Source: Halovenus aranensis (GTDB lineage Archaea > Halobacteriota > Halobacteria > Halobacteriales > Haloarculaceae). Taken from it: 64,000 nucleotides of DNA. Location of the stretch: the NCBI RefSeq assembly GCF_900100385.1, contig NZ_FNFC01000009.1, positions 100,652 through 164,651 of the forward strand, read 5' to 3'. The notes beneath the pieces were generated by a model that ran no database searches, was not told where the DNA came from, and saw nothing but the letters and a program-made list of their open reading frames with translations. The position numbers and the translations under genes were made by a program. Of this stretch, positions 26,020-36,058 are shown in pieces (positions within the stretch are counted from its first letter, which is position 1; each line of letters opens with the position of its first letter).

Positions 26020-26106
26020 CGGCGTCTCTCACGTTTCTCTCGGTGAGCAACAGCACTGTCTGTCGCGTGAGCGACGAATCCGCAGGTTCAAATCCGACGA
26101 CGCCCC
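26020..26106 (+). other. tRNA-like remnant (class II pattern)
   Basis: 87 nt with tRNA-like parts: outer strands CGGCGTC / GACGCCC pair at six of seven positions, TCAC / GTGA could be a D stem, GTCGC-GTGA-GCGAC at 26062-26075 is a strong hairpin like the long variable arm of tRNA-Ser/Leu, and GCAGGTTCAAATCC matches a T arm. However the T-stem 3' strand is mismatched, the D loop lacks GG, and no valid anticodon stem forms. It is not a functional tRNA; it may be a decayed tRNA or recombination remnant. Confidence 0.3.
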
Positions 26107-26118
26107 AGTGCCCGACGG

Positions 26119-28530
26119 ATGGCCGAAACCCCCGGTGAGCGCTGGGACCGCTACTTTGGATTCGAGCAGCCGTACGCGAATCAGCGCGACGCAATCGAGG
26201 CAGCAATCGAGGTCGGCAGCGAACGGGGATATCTGGCGATGGAAGGCCCCTGTGGGACTGGCAAGACTATGGCCGCACTCACCGCAGGAGCCGCTCTCGT
26301 TCGCGACGGCGACTACGAAAACGTCGTCGTAGTAACGCCGGTGAAACAGCAACGGACCCAGTTCGTCGAAGACCTCCGGGCGATGAACGCGGGACTCGAC
26401 GAGCCGCTGACCGGTGTTGCCCTCGTAGGAAAGAGAGACCTGTGTCCCTACGGTCGCGAAGGTGTGTTCCCAGACGACGTGGGCGTTCACGACCGCTGTG
26501 AGGACCTGCGCGAGAACACCGCTGGTCTGGTCGAAAGCGAGGGCACCGGTGACGATATGGCCGCCACAACAGCCGCAGTTGGCGGCGAGACAGAGGATGT
26601 CTGGTGGGACCCACAACGGGCGAGTGACCTCGTGAAACACGCCAGGCCGGGCGGCACAGGACAACGACAGATCACCATCGACACGCTGGAGACCGCAGGT
26701 GCCGAGACGCCGTACCCCCGGACCCAGCAGTCGGCCCCGGAATCGATGAGCGACGGAGAGGAGGGTCCGCTGTACTGTCCGTTCGAGGCCGACTGGTACG
26801 CCCGGAACAAGGGGTCGCCTGTGGGGTTCGAGGCCGGGGAAAACCACGTCGTTACCGCCACAGAGTACCTGCCGGCGGCGGCCGAGCGAGGGACCTGTCC
26901 CCACCGAGCGATGGGAGTGTTGCTCGAATCGGCCGAGGTCATCGTGGGCAACTACAACCATCTCTTCGACCCCGGCTCGCGACCCCTGCTCGAGTCGGTG
27001 CTGGGTGAGGAGACGTTTCTGGTCGTCGACGAAGCACACCGTCTCGAAGAGCGCGTCAGGGACCTGCTCTCGAACCGGGTCGGCCGGCAGACGCTCAAGC
27101 GGGCGCGAAACGACTTCGCACAGCTGTTGACCCGTGCTCGTCAGAGTGGCGACCACCGCCAGCAGGTCGAAGACGAGCTGGCGAGTCACGACGTGCCGCT
27201 GCGTGCAGTCGAGCAGGCCCGGGACTTCTACGATGACCTCTTGGGGTGGTTCGACGACCGCATCGCGACGTATCTAGACGCCGAGTTCGGCCGCGAGTGG
27301 CGAACGGGACAGCTCGACGTACTTCCGGACCACGACATCGAAGTTCCCTTACGCGACCCCGAGGCCGTCGAGCGCGACGAGCTAACCGCCTGGGCCGAGT
27401 CGGCGGGATATACCGGCGACCTGTGGCGCTCGCTGTCGACTGTGGGCGTCGCCGTCGAGCAGGTCATCGACGAACTCGGGTTGGCGCGCACACCGGTCTG
27501 TACCGCGGTCGGCGCAGTCATGAGCCAGTGGTGGGAGTGTGACCACGCGACCTATCTCCGCGAGGTCGAGCTCGAATACGCACCCAAAGACAAGCGAAGC
27601 GTCAGCGAACCCTGGGAGGCACAGTACACCGCCGGCCTGGTGTTGTTCGAGTGTATGCCCGGCGAGACGCTCCAGGAAATTTTCGATGGACTCGGCGGAG
27701 GTATCCTGATGAGCGCGACCCTGGAACCGCTCGATGTTTTCGCCGAGGTTGCGGGGCTGGAGTCGCTTCGAGCGGCGAATCGGCCGGTCGTCGAGCGGAC
27801 GTATACGCTGCCGTTCCCGGAGTCGAACCGAGCCTCTTTGCTGGTCGATACGACGCCGTTCACCGCCCGTAATCGTGGTGACCCCGATGAGAACGCGAGT
27901 CCGGAAACGTGGAACCGCACCCGCGACGAGTACGCACAGGTTCTGCGAGCGCTGGCACGCTCGCCGGGCAACGTGTTGCTCGCCATGCCGAACTACCGGG
28001 AGGCGGCGTGGGCCGAGGGCTATCTCTCGGAAGTCGTCGAGAAACCGACGCTTCTCGACGAGAGCTCGAGTAACGAGGAGACAGAGGCGTTGAAACAGCG
28101 CTTTTTCGACGGTGACGGGAAGGTGCTCGTCACGAGCACGCGCGGGACGCTGACCGAAGGCGTCGATTATGACGGCGACAAGCTACACTGTTGTGGCGTC
28201 TTTGGCATTCCGCTGGTCAACATCGGCTCGCCGCGTGTGACGGCGGTCCGGCGCGCCTACGCCGATGCGTTCGGAGAGGACCAGGCCTTCGAGTACGCCC
28301 TGACTGTTCCGGCAGTCCGGCGTGCACGCCAGACTATCGGGCGCGTGATTCGTGGGACCGACGAGGTCGGCATTCGTGCACTGGTCGGTCAGCGATACGT
28401 CGACGACGCGAGACACAGCGTCTTCCCGTACCTTTCGACGGGTGAGCAAGCGGAGTTCGTCAGACTCACGCCAGAGTTTCTCGACGGCCAGATACACCAG
28501 TTCTGGGACGAACACGGGAATCCGGAGTGA
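26119..28530 (+). CDS. XPD/DinG-type ATP-dependent DNA helicase
   Basis: Superfamily 2 helicase, 803 residues, acting in DNA repair or recombination. Walker A EGPCGTGKTM is at about 42-51, the DEAH box is in LVVDEAHRLEER near 300-311, and helicase motif VI is QTIGRVIRGTDEVG near 738. Cysteines CPYGR... C, YCPF and GTCPH between residues 110 and 265 are placed like the iron-sulfur cluster ligands of XPD-family proteins. The ATG at 26119 directly precedes the conserved N-terminal ERWDRYFGFEQPYANQR segment (Q-motif-like). Confidence 0.9.
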   Translation: MAETPGERWDRYFGFEQPYANQRDAIEAAIEVGSERGYLAMEGPCGTGKTMAALTAGAALVRDGDYENVVVVTPVKQQRTQFVEDLRAMNAGLDEPLTGVALVGKRDLCPYGREGVFPDDVGVHDRCEDLRENTAGLVESEGTGDDMAATTAAVGGETEDVWWDPQRASDLVKHARPGGTGQRQITIDTLETAGAETPYPRTQQSAPESMSDGEEGPLYCPFEADWYARNKGSPVGFEAGENHVVTATEYLPAAAERGTCPHRAMGVLLESAEVIVGNYNHLFDPGSRPLLESVLGEETFLVVDEAHRLEERVRDLLSNRVGRQTLKRARNDFAQLLTRARQSGDHRQQVEDELASHDVPLRAVEQARDFYDDLLGWFDDRIATYLDAEFGREWRTGQLDVLPDHDIEVPLRDPEAVERDELTAWAESAGYTGDLWRSLSTVGVAVEQVIDELGLARTPVCTAVGAVMSQWWECDHATYLREVELEYAPKDKRSVSEPWEAQYTAGLVLFECMPGETLQEIFDGLGGGILMSATLEPLDVFAEVAGLESLRAANRPVVERTYTLPFPESNRASLLVDTTPFTARNRGDPDENASPETWNRTRDEYAQVLRALARSPGNVLLAMPNYREAAWAEGYLSEVVEKPTLLDESSSNEETEALKQRFFDGDGKVLVTSTRGTLTEGVDYDGDKLHCCGVFGIPLVNIGSPRVTAVRRAYADAFGEDQAFEYALTVPAVRRARQTIGRVIRGTDEVGIRALVGQRYVDDARHSVFPYLSTGEQAEFVRLTPEFLDGQIHQFWDEHGNPE

Positions 28531-28590
28531 AGCGGTCACACCAGGCACGCTTTGCGTGCGTTTTTGTTCGCCGGGAGTGTATTCACAGGT

Positions 28591-29406
28591 ATGACCGACC
28601 TCGCAGACAGGGAGTGGCGTCTGATTCCAGCCGAGCGCCGCTCCGGTCCGATGCAGATGGCACTCGAAGAAGTAGCCGCCGAGACTGCGGCCTCGGGTGG
28701 CCCCCGGACAGTCCGGGTATACACCTGGGAACCGAGCACGCTCTCACTGGGGTACCGACAGGCCCCTGAGACCGTCGACTGGGAGTACTGCGACCGCAAC
28801 GGTATCACCGTCACACGCCGTCCGACCGGCGGCGGCGGCATCTATCACGATACGGCGGGTGACATCTCCTACTCGATTGTCGGCCCCGAGAGCGAGCTGC
28901 CCGGCGACCTGATGGAATGTTACGAGTTGCTGTGTACGCCAGTCCTCGCGGCCTTCGACCGAATGGGTGTCGACGCGGCGTTCGCCGAAGACGCACACCC
29001 CGAGATTCACAAGCCAGCCTGCTATCTCCGGAAGGTCAACCCTGCACACGACATTCTCGCCGACGGAGCGAAAATCAGCGGCAACGCCCAGTATCGCCAG
29101 CGCGACGCCGTCATCCAGCACGGCTCGCTGTCGTATACACTGGCATCCGACCGTCATATCGGTGTCTTCGAGACCGACGAGGTAAGCAAGGAGACGTTCG
29201 ACGACCGGGTGACGTCCGTCCGCGAGCAGGTAGGTATCGACCGCGACGAGGCCGTCGACGCGCTTGAGACGGCACTCGCGGCCTGGGTAGACGCAGACGT
29301 TGGCGAGTGGACAGACGACGAACTCGAGCATGCGGCGCAGATTGCCGAGGAGAAATACGCCAGCGACGAGTGGACGCGTCGACGCACGGACCCGCTGTCG
29401 GCCTGA
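28591..29406 (+). CDS. lplA: Lipoate-protein ligase A family protein
   Basis: Attaches lipoate (or octanoate) to E2 or glycine-cleavage H proteins. 271 residues; the ligand-binding signature [11 protein letters not shown] is at residues 76-86 and the lysine of the [12 protein letters not shown] block lies near 160. The C-terminal 60 residues form an extra helical part like the accessory domain. It begins 60 bp after the helicase gene. It may serve the E1 pair at 22-24 kb if that belongs to a lipoyl-dependent complex, but the matching E2 is not in this window. Confidence 0.88.
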   Translation: MTDLADREWRLIPAERRSGPMQMALEEVAAETAASGGPRTVRVYTWEPSTLSLGYRQAPETVDWEYCDRNGITVTRRPTGGGGIYHDTAGDISYSIVGPESELPGDLMECYELLCTPVLAAFDRMGVDAAFAEDAHPEIHKPACYLRKVNPAHDILADGAKISGNAQYRQRDAVIQHGSLSYTLASDRHIGVFETDEVSKETFDDRVTSVREQVGIDRDEAVDALETALAAWVDADVGEWTDDELEHAAQIAEEKYASDEWTRRRTDPLSA

Positions 29407-29450
29407 CTCACTCCGAAGTTGCTATGTGGGCCGGGCGCCACTACCCTGAC

Positions 29451-30317
29451 ATGCAGGTCGGCGCTCACGTTTCAGTTTCTGGCTCGCGCGTCTCATCCGA
29501 CGACGAAACACCGCCGTACGACGACATCCGCAACGCGGTCCACCGGCAGCGGGCATTCGGCGGCAACTGCGGGCAGATATTCACCACCTCGCCGCAGGTG
29601 TGGCAACAGCCCGCGCTCAGTGACGACGCGACGGCAGGCTTTCAGGCCAAATCGGTCGAGAAGGATGTTGGTCCGTGGGTCATCCACTCGTCGTACCTGG
29701 TAAATCTGGCGACGCCAAAGCAAGACCTCCGTGAGAAGTCACTCGACAGCATGCAGGCAGAAGTCGACGCCGCGGCACAGCTCGGCATCGAGTACGTCAA
29801 CGTCCACCTCGGTGCACACACCGGCGCAGGCGTCGAGCAGGGGCTTGACAACGCCGCGAGCACGCTCGACGACCTGAATATCCCCGAGAGTGTCACGGTC
29901 CTCGTCGAGTCTGACGCCGGAAGCGGAACGAAACTCGGCAGCGAATTCGAACATCTGGCCGCCGTACTCGAACGGTCGAGCCAGGACCTCGGTGTCTGTC
30001 TCGACACGGCACACGCCTTCGCTGCCGGCTACGACTTGTCGACGCCCGAGGCAGTCGAGGCGTCACTCGGCGAGTTCGACGATGTCGTCGGCTTCGAAAA
30101 CCTCGCTTGTGTCCACCTCAACGACTCGAAACACGCCTGTGGCACGAACAAAGACGAACACGCCCACATCGGTGAGGGTAAAATCGGCGACGACGGAATG
30201 CGTGCGTTCGTCAACCACGACGCGATTCGCGAGGTGCCGCTTGTCCTCGAAACGCCAACCGAAGACGGCAGAGGCTTCGCTTGGAACATCGACCGCGTGC
30301 ACGAACTCGCCGAGTGA
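29451..30317 (+). CDS. nfo: Endonuclease IV (AP endonuclease)
   Basis: Cleaves DNA 5' of abasic sites in base-excision repair. 288 residues, the usual length. The TIM-barrel zinc-site segments are visible: GAHVSVSGS at the N-terminus, NVHLGAHTG near 112-122, [13 protein letters not shown] near 149, [13 protein letters not shown] near 183 and [22 protein letters not shown] near 221. MQVGAHVS fixes the start at 29451; an upstream ATG at 29424 would add nine residues. Confidence 0.94.
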   Translation: MQVGAHVSVSGSRVSSDDETPPYDDIRNAVHRQRAFGGNCGQIFTTSPQVWQQPALSDDATAGFQAKSVEKDVGPWVIHSSYLVNLATPKQDLREKSLDSMQAEVDAAAQLGIEYVNVHLGAHTGAGVEQGLDNAASTLDDLNIPESVTVLVESDAGSGTKLGSEFEHLAAVLERSSQDLGVCLDTAHAFAAGYDLSTPEAVEASLGEFDDVVGFENLACVHLNDSKHACGTNKDEHAHIGEGKIGDDGMRAFVNHDAIREVPLVLETPTEDGRGFAWNIDRVHELAE

Positions 30318-30368
30318 GCGACGGTCGAAGGCGACAGGCTATTTGCGGTTCACTGACCTATACAGACT

Positions 30369-31154
30369 GTGCGACAGTTCACGGCAGAGTACCTGGAGTC
30401 GACCAGAGCGGGAATGTGGGAGGACTCACTGGACGCACTTTGTGAACTCGACCTAGAAGACCGACAGCGTGTTCTCGATGTCGGTGCTGGAACCGGTGAG
30501 TTGACGCGAACCCTCCGAAACCAGACAGCCGGGACTGTCGTTGCTCTGGATGCCGACCGGACCCTCCTCGACCACGTCGCTGGCCCCCGTCTCCGCGGCG
30601 ATGCGACCCGACTCCCGTTTGCCGACGGGAGCTTCGATTTGGTCGTGTGTCAGGCGCTGTTGGTCAACCTACCAGACCCGGCCGCAGTAATCGAAGAGTT
30701 CGCCCGCGTTTCGGCCGACCGCGTCGCCGTCATCGAACCCGACAACAGTGCCGTCGCTATCGAGTCGACTGTCACTGCTGAGGCACCACTTGCCCGACGC
30801 GCACGAGAGCGGTATCTCGACGGCGTCGAGACCGACGCAGCGCTCGGTGCAGTTCCCGACCTCTTTGTCGCGGCCGGCCTCGAAAACGTGCGCGTCGAGC
30901 GGTACGACCACGAGCGGCGTATCGAGTCACCGTACTCCGAACGCGCACTCGAAGACGCCCGGCGCAAGGCGAGCGGGACCGGTATCGACGCTGACCGAGA
31001 GACGATACTCGCCGGTGATACATCGACAGAATCCTTCGAGGCCCTTCGTGAGGAATGGCGGGCGATGGGCCGAGAAGTCATCGAGCAGATGCAGAACGGA
31101 ACCTACTGCCAGCGCGAAGTCGTCCCGTTTTACGTGACCAGTGGCCGTCTGTAG
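30369..31154 (+). CDS. SAM-dependent methyltransferase
   Basis: Class I methyltransferase, 261 residues. Motif I VLDVGAGTGELT is at 35-46, an acidic motif follows at ALDAD near 59, and the motif LPFADGSFDLVVCQALLVNLPDP near 81-103 resembles the UbiE/arsenite-type methyltransferase group. GTG start chosen because a TATA-like GCTATTTGC (30340-30348) lies about 25 bp upstream. Substrate unknown. Confidence 0.84.
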   Translation: MRQFTAEYLESTRAGMWEDSLDALCELDLEDRQRVLDVGAGTGELTRTLRNQTAGTVVALDADRTLLDHVAGPRLRGDATRLPFADGSFDLVVCQALLVNLPDPAAVIEEFARVSADRVAVIEPDNSAVAIESTVTAEAPLARRARERYLDGVETDAALGAVPDLFVAAGLENVRVERYDHERRIESPYSERALEDARRKASGTGIDADRETILAGDTSTESFEALREEWRAMGREVIEQMQNGTYCQREVVPFYVTSGRL

Positions 31155-31270
31155 GGCAAACAGGTGGCGCGGTTGCGCCCGGGTCAGACGAAGCGGTGCG
31201 CCACGCGACCGCGTCTCGCTTCGTGGCGAATTGCTACATACGGGCGCTGGTCTCGGTTTCGTATATAAAC

Positions 31271-31924
31271 TTAGACAATGTCGCCACGCACAGAGACGCC
31301 GCTCTGGCGTTCGCGGTACGCCTCGACAGTCTCGGCTGCACGTGCCGCTTCTTTCTCTTCGAGGCCAAGCATTTCGAGTGCATCGGGAAGGGTCGGTAAG
31401 ACGAACTCTCCAGCGCGGAGCTTCTCGAAGGCCGTGTCCGAGCGCTGGCCGTCAATCCAGAGACAGACACCCCGAGGGTCGAGCAGTTCTTCGTAGCTGT
31501 CGCGCGCTTTCGCACCTTCGAGGCGCTGTGTAACGTTGTCTTCGAAACTCGCGTTACAGACTTCGAGGTGAATCGGTTCGCCTTCGGCGAGGAGGTGGGC
31601 TGCGAGACACTTCTCGGGTGCCGCGTAGCCACCTGGCGTCGCCCGCAGATATTCGGGATGCTCCGTGGCCCACTCCGCACTGACGGTCTTGCCGACGCCT
31701 TCGATGCCATGAGAGTCGATGAATTCCGCTTCGCGGTCTGGCTCGTCGGTGAGTAGAATGTCTTTCGTGAGGTAAACGTCGAGTCGCTCGACCGGGTCGA
31801 GACCGAGCGCAATGTCTCCGAAGACCCAGAGTTCGCGGACCGGGACGGGCATCGTCTCGGTCTCGACAGTTTCGACGAGTTCCTCGATGCGCTCGATTGC
31901 CCGCTGTCGGTCCCACTCGCTCAT
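31271..31924 (-). CDS. Conserved haloarchaeal protein of unknown function
   Basis: 217 residues, acidic, no membrane segment. The N-terminal half (ETMPVPVRELWVFGDIALGLDPVERLDVYLTKD) has the look of a nucleotidyltransferase-like fold (a G-D-x-A-L-G block followed by D-x-Y), and I recall this as a haloarchaeal-only family (DUF7095-like). Catalytic residues are not certain. It is divergent from ncsA with 81 bp between the starts, a common conserved neighbourhood near the division locus. Confidence 0.75.
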   Translation of the reverse strand: MSEWDRQRAIERIEELVETVETETMPVPVRELWVFGDIALGLDPVERLDVYLTKDILLTDEPDREAEFIDSHGIEGVGKTVSAEWATEHPEYLRATPGGYAAPEKCLAAHLLAEGEPIHLEVCNASFEDNVTQRLEGAKARDSYEELLDPRGVCLWIDGQRSDTAFEKLRAGEFVLPTLPDALEMLGLEEKEAARAAETVEAYRERQSGVSVRGDIV

Positions 31925-32005
31925 TATTCTTCTTGAGGGCCACGCGGTGAAAACAGTAGCGACGCGGGACCGAAAGGGTCAACCGCGCCAGTCGGTAAGC
32001 CACCG

Positions 32006-32989
32006 ATGATGGAGTGTGACAAGTGTGGTGCGGACGCGGTGCTACACGCCGCATACTCGGGGTTGCATCTCTGCGAGGAGCACCTCTGTGCTTCTGTCGA
32101 AAAGCGGGTTCACCGGCGAATCCGTGATGACAACCTCCTGCCGAAAGACGCGACCCCCGAGGACCCGGAGACGTGGGTCATCGGTCTCTCTGGCGGAAAA
32201 GACAGCGTCGTTCTCACCGACATCCTGTTCGACACTTTCGAGGCCGACCCCCGGGTCGAACTGGTCGCGCTCTCGATTCACGAGGGCATCGACGGCTATC
32301 GCGACGAGAGTCTCGATGCCTGCAAAGAACTCACGGCCGACCGCGACATCCGCCACGAGGTCGTCAGCTACGCCGACGAGTTCGACATCCGGATGGACGA
32401 AGTAGCCGAAGACGACCCAAAAGACATGTCAGCTTGTGCATACTGTGGCGTGTTTCGACGGGACGTTCTCTCCCGGTACGCAGACGACCTCGGTGCTGAC
32501 AAGCTTCTGACAGGTCACAATCTAGACGACGAAGCCGAGACAGCGCTGATGAATTTCCTCGAGGGAGATATCACACAAATTGCACAACAGTTCGACGCGA
32601 GTCTCGGCCCCTTCGGGGGAGACGAACACGGCCACACGCGGGGCGACAGCGGTGAATTCATCCCCCGAGCGAAGCCGTTGCGCGATATCCCGGAACGCGA
32701 GGTTGCCCTCTACGCGCGGCTCAGGGAACTGCCCGCACACATTACCGAATGCCCGCACTCGTCGGAGGCCTACCGGGGTGAAATTCAGGAGCTCCTGTAC
32801 GAACTCGAAGAGCGTCACCCGGGGACCCGCCACTCGATAATGGCCGGCTACGAGAAGCTCGCGGCACTGGCTGCGTCCGAACACCGGAGCGAATCGCCGA
32901 ATTTCGACGAGTGTGAGAACTGTGGGGGTCCGACGACCGGCGACCTGTGTCGGAAGTGCGGGCTGCTCGATGCGCTCGAAGCGGTATAA
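32006..32989 (+). CDS. ncsA: tRNA 2-thiolation PP-loop enzyme NcsA (TIGR00269 / CTU1 type)
   Basis: Adenylates and thiolates wobble uridine in tRNA-Lys/Glu/Gln, with sulfur carried by the ubiquitin-like SAMP2 in Haloferax. 327 residues: N-terminal zinc finger CDKC ... HLCEEHLC, PP-loop SGGKDS at 62-67, central cysteine motif CAYCG near 144, GHNLDDEAET near 170 and C-terminal zinc ribbon CENCGG ... CRKCG. ATG at 32009 is equally possible. It is convergent with ftsZ2, 40 bp apart, matching the Haloferax order. Confidence 0.93.
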   Translation: MMECDKCGADAVLHAAYSGLHLCEEHLCASVEKRVHRRIRDDNLLPKDATPEDPETWVIGLSGGKDSVVLTDILFDTFEADPRVELVALSIHEGIDGYRDESLDACKELTADRDIRHEVVSYADEFDIRMDEVAEDDPKDMSACAYCGVFRRDVLSRYADDLGADKLLTGHNLDDEAETALMNFLEGDITQIAQQFDASLGPFGGDEHGHTRGDSGEFIPRAKPLRDIPEREVALYARLRELPAHITECPHSSEAYRGEIQELLYELEERHPGTRHSIMAGYEKLAALAASEHRSESPNFDECENCGGPTTGDLCRKCGLLDALEAV

Positions 32990-33029
32990 CAGTCAGAAAA
33001 TGGTCGCTCGCTGTCGACTGCTCCGAAAC

Positions 33030-34208
<1,179 letters not shown>

Positions 34209-34210
34209 CG

Positions 34211-34408
34211 TTACACCTTTGCCCACGTGCGCTCTTCGCGCCGCTTGCGCTTTTCCGAGGGGCGCTCCGGCTCTGTGTCGTGTTCAGAGAGCATCTCCCG
34301 CACCGCCGAGCGAATCGCTTCGCTCCGGTTCGGGTACTCCCCGGTTTCGACCATTTGTTCGACCTCTTCGATCTGCTGTTTCGGAATCCGTAGTGTCACA
34401 CGCTCCAT
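34211..34408 (-). CDS. cdrS: Ribbon-helix-helix regulator CdrS
   Basis: 65-residue ribbon-helix-helix protein: [20 protein letters not shown] provides the beta strand and first helix, [14 protein letters not shown] the second helix, with a basic tail [10 protein letters not shown]. In Halobacterium and Haloferax, CdrS is a global regulator of cell division cotranscribed with ftsZ2, and the same order is seen here. The 230-bp region before it contains a TATA-like box at 34559-34569 and several GTAAGAC/GTCTTAC elements, implying a leader of about 125 nt and likely autoregulation. Confidence 0.92.
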   Translation of the reverse strand: MERVTLRIPKQQIEEVEQMVETGEYPNRSEAIRSAVREMLSEHDTEPERPSEKRKRREERTWAKV

Positions 34409-34427
34409 TTTTGTATTCCCCTTGTGG

Positions 34428-34467
34428 GTAAGACGATGGCGAGTGTTGGCTCGCTCAGTCGTCTTAC
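34428..34467. repeat. Inverted pair GTAAGAC ... GTCTTAC in cdrS leader
   Basis: GTAAGAC at 34428-34434 and GTCTTAC at 34461-34467 face each other across 26 bp and repeat the half-sites of the palindrome at 34518-34535. The longer arms GTAAGACGA / TCGTCTTAC (9 bp) could also fold as a hairpin in the cdrS 5' leader. Operator or RNA structure, undecided. Confidence 0.5.
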
Positions 34468-34517
34468 ACAGCAAAACCCAAGGACGGCGACGGCGCGTTT
34501 ACCTTCCCGGGCACTGT

Positions 34518-34535
34518 GTAAGACTTCCGTCTTAC
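34518..34535. promoter_or_regulatory. Palindromic operator GTAAGACttccGTCTTAC in cdrS promoter
   Basis: Perfect 7-bp arms with a 4-bp spacer, located at about +1 to +20 relative to the start predicted from the TATA-like box at 34559-34569 on the minus strand. A position over the transcription start is typical of a repressor site. Binding by CdrS or CdrL is a plausible inference: ribbon-helix-helix dimers bind short inverted repeats. Confidence 0.6.
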
Positions 34536-34558
34536 GCACGAATTACAACAGACTGGGG

Positions 34559-34569
34559 CATAATAAAAG
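34559..34569 (-). promoter_or_regulatory. TATA-like box of cdrS-ftsZ2
   Basis: CTTTTATTATG on the minus strand, the best TATA match in the 230-bp gap between cdrL and cdrS. It predicts transcription from near 34537, just before the palindrome. Confidence 0.5.
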
Positions 34570-34638
34570 TACCGGTCAGACGTATGACGATATTTCGTTT
34601 ACCGAGGTAGACAACCGCTGCGTAGCGTTTTCACTACT

Positions 34639-35232
34639 TTAGTGTTCTTCGAGTACGTCGGCCGCTGGCGTGCGTCGCCCACAGCTGGGACAGAAGCCCC
34701 AGTCGGTTCGGAGTTCGTCACCACACTCACAGAACACCCTGTGTGACGCTTTCTCTCCGCAGTTGGGGCAGTAAACGTGGGACTGCGACAGGTTTTCGCC
34801 ACACTGAGTACACGTTTTACGTTCCTCTGAGTCGGCGTTTTCACCGGCTTCCGCCGTTGTCTTACTCGGCGCCTGCGTGTGTGACGCACTGTGGGCCTGC
34901 GTGTGTGACGCCTCGGTACCGGTGTTTACTCCCTGTGCTGTAGCGTCCGTCTCCTTGGATGAACCGCCATCAAGCGAGATGTTTACGTTGATATCCTGTG
35001 GCTGTTGCGGTGTAAACGCTCCGTCGAGACGGTCCGCGACGAGCGCGTCGACACGCTCGGCGACGATATCGTCGAGACTGTCGCCGCCATGAGCCGAGGC
35101 AGTCGAAGATGTCTCACCGCGGGACTCGAGGTACTCGCGCAGCGCCTCGCGCATGACCTCGCTTTTCGAGGCATCGAACTCTTCGAGTTGCGTGATGAGT
35201 TCGTCGTCCGCACGGAACGTTATCTTGCTCAT
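34639..35232 (-). CDS. cdrL: Ribbon-helix-helix / zinc-ribbon regulator CdrL
   Basis: 197 residues. The N-terminal 45 residues (SKITFRADDELITQLEEFDA then SEVMREALREYLESR) form a ribbon-helix-helix domain; an acidic, Ser/Thr-rich linker follows; the C-terminal 60 residues carry zinc-ribbon motifs CTQCGE, CPNCGE, CECGDE and CPSCGR. This matches CdrL, the longer regulator encoded upstream of cdrS-ftsZ2 in haloarchaea. ATG at 35232 has a modest TATA-like element near 35260. A palindrome of the same geometry as the cdrS operator lies at 35283-35300. Confidence 0.88.
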   Translation of the reverse strand: MSKITFRADDELITQLEEFDASKSEVMREALREYLESRGETSSTASAHGGDSLDDIVAERVDALVADRLDGAFTPQQPQDINVNISLDGGSSKETDATAQGVNTGTEASHTQAHSASHTQAPSKTTAEAGENADSEERKTCTQCGENLSQSHVYCPNCGEKASHRVFCECGDELRTDWGFCPSCGRRTPAADVLEEH

Positions 35233-35282
35233 TCGCGTCGATATATCGTTTGTCACCCATCCTATTTCAATCTTCGCTGGCT

Positions 35283-35300
35283 GTCTGACACGGGTCAGAC
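35283..35300. promoter_or_regulatory. Palindrome GTCTGACacggGTCAGAC upstream of cdrL
   Basis: Perfect 7-bp arms with a 4-bp spacer, between cdrL (start 35232) and tRNA-Tyr. Arm length and spacing equal those of the cdrS operator, and both fit GTNNGAC-N4-GTCNNAC. Its position upstream of the cdrL core promoter suggests regulation of cdrL, not shown. Confidence 0.45.
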
Positions 35301-35358
35301 GCGCTGGTCGGCACAATGCATAATGGTTAAGTCCACCAGCCATCGTACTGGTTTATGT

Positions 35359-35432
35359 CCGCCCTTAGCTCAGACTGGTAGAGCAGTCGACTGTAGATCG
35401 ACTTGCCCCCCGTTCAAATCGGGGAGGGCGGA
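35359..35432 (+). tRNA. tRNA-Tyr (anticodon GTA)
   Basis: Complete cloverleaf: acceptor CCGCCCT / AGGGCGG with discriminator A, D stem GCTC / GAGC, anticodon stem GTCGA / TCGAC with loop CTGTAGA (anticodon GTA), T arm CCCCG-TTCAAAT-CGGGG. No intron and no encoded CCA. An AT-rich element ATAATGGTTAA at about 35320-35330 is placed as its TATA box. Confidence 0.95.
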
Positions 35433-36058
35433 CTTTCTCCGACATCTAACCGACACGATTGAGCTGACGGACCGTATCCGTACACGCTGAAGACCAAGCA
35501 CCGCTTGTCAAACGCGAGGGTCAGACCAACAGACCACCGTGGCTGGCAGGCCGATGGGTACGACCGAGAAAGGCTCTCCGCTCGCGTGTGGGCGAGTTTG
35601 CTCCGCCGGTTCGTTACGGTGACAGTGACAGTCCACGGCCTGATGTTGTTCCCGGTGAGACAGGCGCTGGCTACCCAAAATGACAGGCAGAGTGAGAAGC
35701 GAGACAGTTGGAGTCGAACAGTGGTCCAAACAAGGGCGAAATCAAAGCGACGTAATGACGCGGTTGTAAGAATCATATCATTTCTAGTCGCGGCGATAGA
35801 TAGTCATAACCCCGACCACCAGAATGGTAAGTTCCATACCATTTCGTGAGTGTATCGGCAAGCGGTTGCGAGCGCGTGAGACTCTCAGTAGAAGTATTTG
35901 TTTTAGTATATTTCAGCGCGTGTGCCGCATTCCCATACGGGCGTAGTTGTTTCACAGACAACAGGATTGGCAAACCGCAACACGAGACAGTCAAAAAATA
36001 ACGTAAACAATCAAGCCCTTTTTTGTCGATTCGGAACTTTGACTGTGTTGTGGTCGCG
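35433..36058. other. Gene-poor, lower-GC region
   Basis: 626 bp with no convincing gene. Frames open here give proteins without recognisable pattern, rich in Arg/Ser and lacking haloarchaeal acidity. GC is clearly below that of neighbouring genes. It holds an inverted repeat at 35823-35843 and a T-rich stretch near 36018-36024 that may be part of the next promoter. Confidence 0.55.
35823..35843. repeat. Inverted repeat AATGGTA / TACCATT
   Basis: Perfect 7-bp arms separated by 7 bp inside the gene-poor region. No gene starts within 200 bp on either side, so its role as an operator or remnant is open. Confidence 0.35.

Noticed and set aside
35505..35849. 114-residue frame after tRNA-Tyr
   Set aside because: No acidic bias, no start signal, no recognisable pattern; region treated as non-coding.
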